From: an uncultured Oscillospiraceae bacterium
Lineage (GTDB): Bacteria; Bacillota_A; Clostridia; Oscillospirales; Oscillospiraceae
Direction: 5' to 3'
DNA: 5,833 nt
Assembly (NCBI GenBank): GCA_900769845.1
Contig: CAAGIF010000280.1
Span: 1 to 5,833, forward strand
Below, one piece after another: positions 1 to 5,833 of this stretch. Position 1 is the first letter of the stretch; every line of letters begins with the position of its first letter. The position numbers and the translations under genes were made by a program. The notes below the pieces were generated by a model. That model was not told where the DNA came from, made no database searches, and worked only from the letters and a program-made list of their open reading frames with translations.

Positions 1-1791
1 ATTGCGCTCCTTCTTCAGCTTGTTGATCAGCTCCAGAATCTGGGACTGGATGGTAACGTCCAGCGCCGTGGTGGGCTCATCACAGATCAGAATATCGGGA
101 TTGGCAGCCAGCGCGATGGCGATGACGATTCTCTGGCGCATACCGCCGGAGAACTCGAAGGGATACTGGTTGTAACGCCTGTGAGGTTCAGCAATGCCGA
201 CTTCCTCCATCAGCTTGATGGCGCGATTCTTGGCGATACGGGGAGTAACCTTTGCCACGACACCGGACGCATTGGTCTTCAGATAGTCGATAGCGGCAAC
301 AGTCTCCTTGTCGTAATCCCGGTTGTCCCGCTGCGCCAGCACTTCATGATAGTGATTGACTAGACGGTCGATCAGATGCAGGATATTGCTCTTAACCAAT
401 TCCAGATCCGTAATTGCTGCGGCAGCAACTTCCCAATCCGGATTCTGTCCTTTAGCCACAAGACGATCATGCTTTGCCTGATCCTTATCATGGATTCTCT
501 GAGCCCTCACATTCTTCTTAATGGCGGTGAAATAGGTATCGATTGCAGCCTTCAGGCTGGGACCGAAGGTGTAGGCCAGGCTGTCCTTGGTAATAGACAG
601 AGGATCGATGGTTTCCTCGACTTCCTTGACAAGCTGCTTGTATGTTTCCATACATTCCTTCTTGTCCAGGTTTTCTCTGGAGAATACAGCCTTCTTCTCT
701 TCCAGGATATCGATTGCCTCTTCAATATCCTTGTAGGAGCAGGCAGCAGTGTACTTGATTGCCTTGGTTGCGTCCTGGATAAAGCTCAGCATGAATTCCT
801 TATCCAGGTATTCCAGCAGGAAGGCATTCAGCTCGTCCATAGGCATATTGGGCAGGGGCTTCTCAGCAAAGGTCAGATAATAACCCATGCGGAAGAAGTT
901 GGGAACGGGCTTTGCCACAGCCTCATTCAGAATGTCCTTAATCTCATACAGAGCAGGGAGAATCTTGCTGTAGTCTGCGGTTTTCTCGGCAGAGCCGGAC
1001 AGCTTTCTGCTGCTCAGTTCTGCGATAAATGTTGCGGACTTGGTAGCAGCAGCAAACTGCTTAGGCAGAGCCGCGGCCAATTCCTTGATCCGGTCAGCCT
1101 TTTCTTTCACAACATAGTCGTTAACAGAAAGTTTTGCCCGTTCGGAGATGTCCTTAATCCGGTCAACGCCGGCCTTGACAGCGTTCTTTTCCATCTCGAA
1201 GGCAATGCTCTCGATGCTTGAAATAGCATCCCGCGCCGCTTCGATGGCGGTATTATAAGCGGATTCCAGTTCGATGTGCTTGAACTCAAACTTGTCAAAC
1301 TTCTTGCATTTTGCAGTCAGCTCCTGAGCCTTTGCCTGGTCACCCTCTGCAATAGCCTTGACCATAGCCTCGTTCAAAGACTTCAGATAGGTATTGAACA
1401 GCATGCGGCTTTCCCGCTGACGGGCCTTGCCCTTCAGGATCATAGCCTCGGTCAGCTGTCTGCCGATCTTGATCAGAGGGTTCAGGCTGGACATGGGATC
1501 CTGGAAGATCATGGCGATCTTATCGCCACGGATCTTGTGGAAGGATTCCTCATTAATTTTCAGCAGATCCTGGCCGTCATAAATAATCTCGCCAGCCTCA
1601 GTAATGGAGTTGCCGGCCTGGATGCCCAGGATTGCCTTGGAAGTCACGGACTTGCCGGAGCCGGATTCGCCGACGATGGCAAGGGTCTCGCCCTCAGCCA
1701 GGTCGAAGCTGATATCCCGGACTGCCTGGACCTTGCCGTTGCTGGTGCGGAAAGAGATCCGCAGGTTCTTAACAGACAGTTTTGTTGCCAT
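1..1791 (-). CDS. oppD: OppD-type peptide ABC transporter ATPase with a ~390-residue insertion; 3' end cut by window
   Basis: This ATPase subunit powers peptide import at the cytoplasmic face of the OppBC channel. The start ATG at 1791 begins [10 protein letters not shown], and 597 codons run without a stop to position 1. Motifs seen: Walker A GESGSGKS (residues 41-48), Q-loop [10 protein letters not shown] (Q97), ABC signature FSGGMRQR (547-554), Walker B ILICDE (567-572, catalytic E572) and D-loop ALD (576-578). The H-loop histidine and the C-terminal oligopeptide-transporter domain lie beyond the window. In E. coli OppD, as I recall it, the Q-loop glutamine and signature serine lie about 60 residues apart; here they are 451 apart. 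The extra block is roughly residues 125-516, after which normal OppD sequence resumes ([19 protein letters not shown]). The reading frame is continuous, so this is an in-frame insertion rather than a frameshift. The ATG overlaps the oppC stop (TAATG). DppD-type specificity is an alternative, since the substrate cannot be read from sequence. Confidence 0.93.
   Translation of the reverse strand, partial: MATKLSVKNLRISFRTSNGKVQAVRDISFDLAEGETLAIVGESGSGKSVTSKAILGIQAGNSITEAGEIIYDGQDLLKINEESFHKIRGDKIAMIFQDPMSSLNPLIKIGRQLTEAMILKGKARQRESRMLFNTYLKSLNEAMVKAIAEGDQAKAQELTAKCKKFDKFEFKHIELESAYNTAIEAARDAISSIESIAFEMEKNAVKAGVDRIKDISERAKLSVNDYVVKEKADRIKELAAALPKQFAAATKSATFIAELSSRKLSGSAEKTADYSKILPALYEIKDILNEAVAKPVPNFFRMGYYLTFAEKPLPNMPMDELNAFLLEYLDKEFMLSFIQDATKAIKYTAACSYKDIEEAIDILEEKKAVFSRENLDKKECMETYKQLVKEVEETIDPLSITKDSLAYTFGPSLKAAIDTYFTAIKKNVRAQRIHDKDQAKHDRLVAKGQNPDWEVAAAAITDLELVKSNILHLIDRLVNHYHEVLAQRDNRDYDKETVAAIDYLKTNASGVVAKVTPRIAKNRAIKLMEEVGIAEPHRRYNQYPFEFSGGMRQRIVIAIALAANPDILICDEPTTALDVTIQSQILELINKLKKERN
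244..1419 (-). other. Unrecognised, mostly helical insertion domain inside OppD
   Basis: This stretch encodes about OppD residues 125-516, with edges placed by matching both flanks to E. coli OppD from memory (uncertain by 5-10 residues). It splits the helical subdomain of the ATPase between Q-loop and signature. The sequence is rich in Ala, Lys, Glu, Ile and Leu with long amphipathic runs, for example around residues 188-240 and 358-395, suggesting helical bundles or coiled coils. A more aromatic, proline-containing segment (about 294-317, including [11 protein letters not shown]) breaks the helices. Three scattered cysteines (near residues 162, 352 and 380) form no metal-binding pattern. 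I see no membrane segment, signal peptide or intein splice residues. I do not recognise the domain. Since OppD is cytoplasmic, it should lie in the cytoplasm close to the permease interface. Confidence 0.8.
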
Positions 1792-3323
1792 TAGTCCTCA
1801 GCTCCTCTCGTAGACGGATTGAATGCATCCCGCAGGCCATTGCTAAACAGGTTAAAGGAAATCATCAGCAGCGCAAAGAACACAGAGGGCCACAGCATAG
1901 CGTGGGGAGCCGTGGTCATGCTTGCCTGACCGGAACTCATCAGGGTACCCAGGGTAGCGCCGACATAGGAGTTCAGATCAACAATGCCCAGATAAGTCAT
2001 CTGTGTCTCGGAACCGATAGTGCCGGGAATGATCAGGGCGCAGCTGGTGATCATGGTACCCAGACCGTTGGGAAGAATGTGCTTGAACATCAGACGGCCG
2101 TCAGATGCGCCAAGCGTACGGGCAGACATAACAAATTCCAGGCTCTTGAAGCGGTAGAACTGCTTACGGGTCAAGCCCGAAATACTGAGCCAGCCTGTCA
2201 GCACAAAGGCGAACAGGAAGGACCAGATGGGGCCAACCTTCTGCGCCAGATGGAGCTGGAACAGGGTGGTCACAACGGTAAAGGGTACATAGTAAAGCAC
2301 ATCGCCGATACGGTCCAGCAGCATATCCACCCAGCCGCCGTAGTAGCCCTGAGCAGAGCCGTACATTACGCCAAGGAAGATATTGATTGCGGAAACAGCA
2401 ACAGCGAACAGCAGGGAGAAGCGGGCGCCTTTACCGATGGCAGTAAACAGGTCACGGCCCAGAGCATCGGTGCCAAAAACATAACTGGGCTCCTTGCCGT
2501 TGAGATACTGATAGTAGTTATAGTAGCAGACACGAACCCGGATGGAGCCAGCCTTGGCAAAGCTGTAGATATAATTACCGGGGTCACCCTCAATTCTCTG
2601 AGAATAATAGGGCGCGCCTTCCATTTCGGTACGGGTGCTGTAGACAGGAACAAAGTTGCCCTTGGAATCCAGCTTAGCAGCGCCCTTGGCATCGCATTCG
2701 TACCAAATATTGGGGTTATCATCGATATCACAGATATCCTTGGTCTCCACATAGGGGTAGATCACCTGGATACCGGTTTCATTCTGCCAATCCTGGAGCC
2801 TGTTAAATTCTGCCACAGACATGGTGCGGTAGATAATGCCGGGCTGGTAGTAACGGTTCAGTTCAATGGTATGGGTGCTGCGCTCCACCATCTTGCCGCG
2901 GTACTTCACAAGCTCTGTCTTGCTATCCAGAATCTTGATCAAGGGATCGTACCCGGTTTCCTTGGCGATGCCTGCCCAGTAATTCATAGCAGCCTCATTC
3001 TGGCTGGTGAATTTGGTTGCGCCGTTCAGAACACCAATGTTCAGCTTGGAGATTGCTGGCACAAAGGGAGGCGTATTGATATAAATATTATCCTTCTGAT
3101 CCAGGGTATAGCCAGAGATCATGGGAGACACGACGGTAAAAATAAGCAGGAACAACAGAATCCAGGCAGCAATGACAGAGGACTTGTTCTTACTGAAACG
3201 AAAAATAGCATCCTGCATATAGCTGCGGGCCTTGGTTTCAAACTTTTTGTCGTGAATCTGGCCGTCCATCTGGACAAACTGGAATTTCTCCTGGGAGATC
3301 TTTTCAAATTGTTCGTTTTTCAT
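1791..3323 (-). CDS. oppC: OppC-type peptide ABC transporter permease with an enlarged external loop
   Basis: This permease is one half of the peptide channel in the cytoplasmic membrane and pairs with OppB. At 510 residues it is well above the usual roughly 300 (E. coli OppC is about 302, from memory). Its N-terminus matches OppC closely ([14 protein letters not shown] at 34-47), followed by TM1 at about 50-70. A long hydrophilic stretch runs to [11 protein letters not shown] (283-293), the conserved segment before TM2. Further membrane helices fall near 303-322, 345-362, 367-384, 421-442 and 476-496. The EAA coupling loop is at about 397-422 ([20 protein letters not shown]), and the C-terminal signature NGLRDAFNP is at 495-503. 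The ATG overlaps the oppB stop as ATGA and has only a weak Shine-Dalgarno, which suggests translational coupling. The extra length lies almost wholly between TM1 and TM2. DppC is the alternative family name. Confidence 0.94.
   Translation of the reverse strand: MKNEQFEKISQEKFQFVQMDGQIHDKKFETKARSYMQDAIFRFSKNKSSVIAAWILLFLLIFTVVSPMISGYTLDQKDNIYINTPPFVPAISKLNIGVLNGATKFTSQNEAAMNYWAGIAKETGYDPLIKILDSKTELVKYRGKMVERSTHTIELNRYYQPGIIYRTMSVAEFNRLQDWQNETGIQVIYPYVETKDICDIDDNPNIWYECDAKGAAKLDSKGNFVPVYSTRTEMEGAPYYSQRIEGDPGNYIYSFAKAGSIRVRVCYYNYYQYLNGKEPSYVFGTDALGRDLFTAIGKGARFSLLFAVAVSAINIFLGVMYGSAQGYYGGWVDMLLDRIGDVLYYVPFTVVTTLFQLHLAQKVGPIWSFLFAFVLTGWLSISGLTRKQFYRFKSLEFVMSARTLGASDGRLMFKHILPNGLGTMITSCALIIPGTIGSETQMTYLGIVDLNSYVGATLGTLMSSGQASMTTAPHAMLWPSVFFALLMISFNLFSNGLRDAFNPSTRGAED
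1802..1807 (-). promoter_or_regulatory. Ribosome binding site of oppD
   Basis: GAGGAG reads on the minus strand inside the last codons of oppC, 10 bases before the oppD ATG. It supports that start and lets ribosomes load independently of coupling through the TAATG overlap. Confidence 0.7.
2484..3110 (-). other. Enlarged extracytoplasmic loop of OppC
   Basis: This encodes about OppC residues 72-280, between TM1 and the conserved GTDALGRD segment. From the proline of SPM at the end of TM1 to GTD is 217 residues, against about 29 in E. coli OppC as I recall it, an excess near 190. The segment has no hydrophobic run long enough for a membrane helix and is rich in Tyr, Asn and Asp. It has three cysteines (198, 210, 266), two close enough for a possible disulfide. 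Topology of the family places this loop outside the cell, where it could contact OppA. I do not recognise a named domain. Confidence 0.8.
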
Positions 3324-4273
3324 TTCTTAGACCCCATTCTGATGCGCGGGTCGATAAAGCAGGTGCTCACATCGACCACAATAGAAGACAGCAGACTGAT
3401 GATGGTATAGAAGCAGGTAGTCATGATAAAGACATTATAGTCACGGCCGTTGATGGCGTTCAGCATCAGACCGCCAACACCGGGAATACCAAAAATCTTT
3501 TCGATAACCAAGCTACCGCCAATAATACCGATAAAGCTACCAAAAATCGAAGGAACAACAACCACCAAACAGTTTCTCATAGCATGGCGAATGGTTGCCT
3601 GGGCTTTGGTCAGGCCCTTGGTACGGGCCAGAAGCATGAATTCGCTGGTCAGAACTTCCGTCAGCTCCGCGCGGGTGCCACGGGTAAAGCCGGCAATAAC
3701 ACCCAGAGAAAGAGCCAGAATGGCAGGAATCATACTAACAAACATAGGCCAGGTGAAGAAATCCGTGCCGGATTTCATCAGGAAAGGCAGCAAGCTCAAC
3801 TTGTAGCTGAGGAAATACTGGATCAGAAATGCATACACAAAGCTGGGAACCGATATGGCCACCATGGTAACGGTGGACAATGTATAGTCGATCCAGGTAT
3901 TCTTCTTCAGTGCGGCAATAATACCGAAGCCAAGACCGATGGGAATACTGAGTATAATGGAATAGAAGTTAACCAACATCGTGGGAGGCAGCTTCTCAAA
4001 AAAGACTTCGCTGACCTCACGGCCGTAATACAGCTTTTCACTGACGCCCCAGTTGAAATCGGTGACAATGTTTTTCAGGAATATACCGAACTGGACGATA
4101 TATGGTTTGTTATAACCCATGGCTTCGCGCCGGGCTTCCACAACCAGAGTCTCGGATCGCATAGGATCGAGAGGCAGGGGAGGCAGCATACGAATCAAAA
4201 TAAAGCAAAGAAAGGTAATGATCAAAAAGACGACCATCATATATAAAAGTCTTTGTAATGTGTACTTGAACAT
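3320..4273 (-). CDS. oppB: OppB-type peptide ABC transporter permease
   Basis: This is the second channel subunit in the cytoplasmic membrane, partner of OppC. Its 317 residues are normal for the family. The N-terminus is typical (MFKYTLQRLLYMMVVFLIIT, TM1 about 10-29). An external stretch of about 70 residues with KPYIVQFGIFLKNIVTDFNWG follows, ending in YYGREVSEVFFEKLPPTMLV ahead of TM2. Further helices fall near 131-155, 176-197, 234-256 and 281-305. The EAA loop is at about 212-236 (ARTKGLTKAQATIRHAMRN). Family hallmark EKIFGIPGVGGL (258-269) and the C-terminal IDPRIRMG (307-314) confirm OppB/DppB. The start is fixed by AAGGAG nine bases upstream. The gene follows oppA after 297 bases and overlaps oppC by four bases. 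Confidence 0.95.
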   Translation of the reverse strand: MFKYTLQRLLYMMVVFLIITFLCFILIRMLPPLPLDPMRSETLVVEARREAMGYNKPYIVQFGIFLKNIVTDFNWGVSEKLYYGREVSEVFFEKLPPTMLVNFYSIILSIPIGLGFGIIAALKKNTWIDYTLSTVTMVAISVPSFVYAFLIQYFLSYKLSLLPFLMKSGTDFFTWPMFVSMIPAILALSLGVIAGFTRGTRAELTEVLTSEFMLLARTKGLTKAQATIRHAMRNCLVVVVPSIFGSFIGIIGGSLVIEKIFGIPGVGGLMLNAINGRDYNVFIMTTCFYTIISLLSSIVVDVSTCFIDPRIRMGSKK

Positions 4274-4282
4274 TAAAACACG

Positions 4283-4288
4283 CTCCTT
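4283..4288 (-). promoter_or_regulatory. Ribosome binding site of oppB
   Basis: AAGGAG lies nine bases before the ATG at 4273, a near-ideal Shine-Dalgarno. This is a strong independent initiation signal, consistent with oppB being the first gene of the coupled oppBCD block. Confidence 0.85.
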
Positions 4289-4324
4289 GGTACAAATGAT
4301 CGGTAAAGTGGCATAAAAACCAAC

Positions 4325-4352
4325 ATATTACACGAATTCCAATAATGGACAA
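4325..4352 (-). promoter_or_regulatory. Candidate sigma-A promoter in front of oppB
   Basis: On the minus strand TTGTCC (4352-4347) and TAATAT (4330-4325) are 16 bases apart, each matching 4 of 6 consensus positions. Transcription would start near 4318 and leave an untranslated leader of about 45 bases before oppB. It could supply oppBCD separately from read-through out of oppA. A match of this quality can occur by chance in AT-rich intergenic DNA. Confidence 0.3.
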
Positions 4353-4354
4353 TA

Positions 4355-4379
4355 ACTGCGTTGGAAATTCCAGCGCAGT
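4355..4379 (-). repeat. Small hairpin upstream of the candidate oppB promoter
   Basis: ACTGCG...CGCAGT flanks TGGA-ATT-TCCA, giving a stem of 6 plus 4 pairs with one internal mismatch. Read from the minus strand the mismatch is C-A; read from the plus strand it is a G-U wobble. The minus-strand transcript continues with a moderately U-rich stretch (UAUUGUCCAUUAUU), so weak termination of oppA read-through is possible but unproven. Confidence 0.35.
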
Positions 4380-4408
4380 CCTGAAGTACGAAGATTGCAA
4401 GGAATGGA

Positions 4409-4452
4409 CTTGACCCTTCCGGCGAGAACTGACTGTCACCAAAACGGTCAAG
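4409..4452 (-). repeat. Seven-base inverted repeat in the oppA-oppB spacer
   Basis: On the minus strand CTTGACC (4452-4446) and GGTCAAG (4415-4409) form perfect arms 30 bases apart, and the interval contains a smaller palindrome TGACAGTCA. It could be a long-loop stem in the transcript or chance. It sits between two other potential hairpins. Confidence 0.25.
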
Positions 4453-4498
4453 ACCACGCCTGACACTCCTCCTAACCAACAAATCTGTCGTGATAGTG

Positions 4499-4530
4499 CT
4501 GTAGCAGGGGGTTTTACGCCCCTGCTACAG
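4499..4530 (-). terminator. Strong GC-rich stem-loop just downstream of oppA (attenuator or mRNA-stabilising hairpin)
   Basis: The arms CTGTAGCAGGGG and CCCCTGCTACAG pair perfectly over 12 bases around an 8-base loop, beginning 40 bases after the oppA stop. In the oppA transcript the hairpin is followed by CACUAUCACG, not a U-tract, so it is not a textbook intrinsic terminator in that direction. The U-rich side (TTTGTTATAT) lies on the plus strand, where no gene reads toward it. The likeliest role, by analogy with binding-protein transporter operons, is to protect the oppA 3' end or reduce transcription into oppBCD, giving more OppA than channel. That role is inferred. Confidence 0.6.
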
Positions 4531-4570
4531 TTTGTTATATCAAGTCAGACTTTATTCGGCGTTTGGACTC

Positions 4571-5833
4571 TTAGTAAGTCAGTTCACCGTTGGGCTGCTC
4601 TGCAACGTATGCATCCCACTCAGCGTCGGTGTAGTTGTAACGCAGGTAGGTGATGCCGCCACGACCCAGAACAGGGTTGTAGTCCTCGATGATGTAGTAA
4701 GCCTTCTGGCTCAGCAGAGCCATGGAGCCTTCTTCCATCATGGGCAGGTAGTTGTAGGTCAGCAGAACGGTCTTCTCGATACCGGCCAGGATTGCCAGAC
4801 GGTCCTCGGGATCGCCGACGCCATCGCCGAAGTTGTAGTCAACGCCGTCCTTGGTGATAACGGTGCCATTCAGAGCCTTGGTCCACTCGTCCAGGTTCAT
4901 GGTGATCTCGTTGCCACCCAGGGTCAGAGTCAGATCCACGGTAGTAGCATCGAACCACTTAGCATCGTACTGGTAGGAGGGGTTGGTGTAAACTTCGATC
5001 AGGCCGAAGGGATCCATCATGGAGCCGGTCCAACCGCCCAGAACGGTGTCAACCAGGCCAGCCTTGACGTTGTCAGCCCATGCGTTGCCCAGAGGTGCGG
5101 AGGGCTTGAACTCGATCTTGCCTTCGAAGGGAGTGCCAGCGGCAGCCTCGTTGGCCTTCTCGGTCATGTAGTCCAGACGCTTGGTCAGCTTCTCGGAGAC
5201 AGCGCCGGAGGTAGCATAGGTGATGGAGACGGTCTGGTCACAGATGCCGTCAGCGTCGGTATCGGTGATGTAGCCAGCTTCGATACCCTCGTCGAATGCC
5301 TGCTTGAAGAACTCAGCAGCAGCGACGGTGTCGTAACCGGTGATGGATGCAACAGCGTCATCCAGGTTAGCGTACTTGGAGGTATCCACAGCGTAGACTT
5401 CGCACAGAACCTGCTTTGCGATGTCAGTGCCACGGTAGGTAGCGCCGGATTCGGGATCGTAAATGTAAGCATTACCGATCAGGCCGAATGCGGGGGAATC
5501 AGCGGGAGACTGAGACTCAATGAACTGAGCCTTGTCGTATGCCAGGCCCATTGCTCTGTGGAAGGAGGTCAGGGTCAGCATTTCGAGGTCATACTTGGTC
5601 TTGTCGAAGTCAGCGGCAGCTTCGCGCTCCTGAATAGCGGGCATATTGCCGTTCAGGATCAGGAAGAAGACGGACTGTCCGGGGCTGAAGTAGCAGAACT
5701 CGGAGTTACGGTAGGTGTCGAAGTCCTCGGACTGCAGGCCGTAGGACATCAGCTCGCCCTTCAGGAACATCATCTTGCGGGTAGCAGCCTCGCCAACGAC
5801 CTGAGTGTCGATAGCGGTGGTCATGTACATGTC
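4571..5833 (-). CDS. oppA: OppA-type peptide-binding protein, C-terminal part only
   Basis: This is the extracytoplasmic substrate-binding protein of the importer, SBP_bac_5 family. The window contains 421 codons plus the stop (TAA, 4573-4571). The frame is open to the right edge, so the signal peptide, lipobox and N-terminal lobe are missing; the ATG at 5830 is internal. Numbering from that Met, family features are the hinge-like segment with FHRAMGLAYDK (90-100), GLIGNAYIYDP (116-126), and LGGWTGSMMDPFGLIEVYTN (264-283), which matches the usual glycine-tryptophan...DP motif. An acidic DTDADGICD loop sits at 190-198. Codon choice is strongly biased (the Tyr codons I checked, in the C-terminal part, are TAC), unlike oppB, which uses TAT and TTA. 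This fits the high expression usual for binding proteins. The gene starts the visible operon. A binding protein for another peptide-like ligand is possible. Confidence 0.92.
   Translation of the reverse strand, partial: DMYMTTAIDTQVVGEAATRKMMFLKGELMSYGLQSEDFDTYRNSEFCYFSPGQSVFFLILNGNMPAIQEREAAADFDKTKYDLEMLTLTSFHRAMGLAYDKAQFIESQSPADSPAFGLIGNAYIYDPESGATYRGTDIAKQVLCEVYAVDTSKYANLDDAVASITGYDTVAAAEFFKQAFDEGIEAGYITDTDADGICDQTVSITYATSGAVSEKLTKRLDYMTEKANEAAAGTPFEGKIEFKPSAPLGNAWADNVKAGLVDTVLGGWTGSMMDPFGLIEVYTNPSYQYDAKWFDATTVDLTLTLGGNEITMNLDEWTKALNGTVITKDGVDYNFGDGVGDPEDRLAILAGIEKTVLLTYNYLPMMEEGSMALLSQKAYYIIEDYNPVLGRGGITYLRYNYTDAEWDAYVAEQPNGELTY
5237..5263 (-). other. Calcium-loop-like acidic motif in OppA
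   Basis: DTDADGICD has the D-x-D-x-D-G-x-x-D spacing of calcium-binding loops in dockerin and thrombospondin type-3 repeats. It lies in a surface-like stretch after the helix AAEFFKQAFDEGIEAG and before a beta-like strand (QTVSITYA). Only one copy is seen and the twelfth-position acidic residue of an EF-hand is absent (Val), so metal binding is a guess. Confidence 0.4.

Noticed and set aside
376..1221. A 281-codon plus-strand open frame opposite the OppD insertion
   Set aside because: It is in antisense register with oppD codons, with the same explanation. The oppD frame continues uninterrupted on both sides with clear ATPase motifs.
244..1419. Intein or intron as explanation of the OppD insertion
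   Set aside because: There is no Cys/Ser at the entry edge or His-Asn at the exit edge, no homing endonuclease motif, and the whole stretch is open in frame. Insertion between Q-loop and signature rather than at the Walker A site is also atypical for inteins.
1782..3410. A 542-codon plus-strand open frame opposite oppC
   Set aside because: Its codons lie in exact register opposite oppC codons, so it stays open because oppC avoids TTA, CTA and TCA. Its protein is low in recognisable features and Gln/His/Gly-rich, and oppC is unmistakable.
3584..4246. A 220-codon plus-strand open frame opposite oppB
   Set aside because: It encodes a Gln/Asn/His-rich product with no family features and lies over the well-supported oppB gene.
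4273..4482. A 69-codon minus-strand frame whose TAA overlaps the oppB ATG
   Set aside because: The TAATG overlap resembles the oppC/oppD junction, but the only early starts are TTG without a Shine-Dalgarno, and the product runs through all three inverted repeats with no recognisable features.
1..5833. CRISPR arrays, tRNA/rRNA genes, insertion sequences, prophage parts
   Set aside because: I saw no regularly spaced repeats, cloverleaf-like sequence, transposase motifs or terminal inverted repeats. Nearly all of the window is explained by the four opp genes.

Overview
The window holds most of one oligopeptide/dipeptide ABC importer operon, transcribed entirely from the minus strand in the order oppA - oppB - oppC - oppD. 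Both end genes are cut by the window. Only the C-terminal part of oppA is present (the gene starts beyond position 5833), and only the first 597 codons of oppD are present (the gene continues past position 1). Purine-rich Shine-Dalgarno sites (AAGGAG, GAGGAG), mixed AT/GC codon use and the look of the proteins suggest a Gram-positive, Clostridia-type member of the Bacillota, possibly a gut Oscillospirales relative. This is inference; no marker gene is present.

Layout from right to left, which is the direction of transcription. Positions 5833-4571 are oppA, the SBP_bac_5-type substrate-binding protein. Positions 4570-4274 are a 297-base intercistronic region with a perfect 12-bp hairpin, two weaker inverted repeats and a candidate sigma-A promoter. 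Positions 4273-3320 are oppB, a permease of normal size. Positions 3323-1791 are oppC, a permease enlarged to 510 residues. Positions 1791-1 are oppD, an ATPase. oppB and oppC overlap as ATGA and oppC and oppD as TAATG, so the three inner-membrane and ATPase genes look translationally coupled.

Together the genes should make a peptide importer. OppA captures peptide outside the membrane, OppB and OppC form the channel, and OppD with an expected OppF partner beyond the left edge hydrolyses ATP. All nucleotide-binding motifs visible in OppD are intact up to the D-loop.

The unusual part is the protein architecture. OppD carries an extra block of about 390 residues, mostly predicted helix, between its Q-loop and its ABC signature. 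OppC carries an extra block of about 190 residues in the external loop after its first membrane helix. OppB is of ordinary length. The system is therefore a recognisable Opp importer with one large added domain inside the cell and another outside it, with no function I can assign to either.
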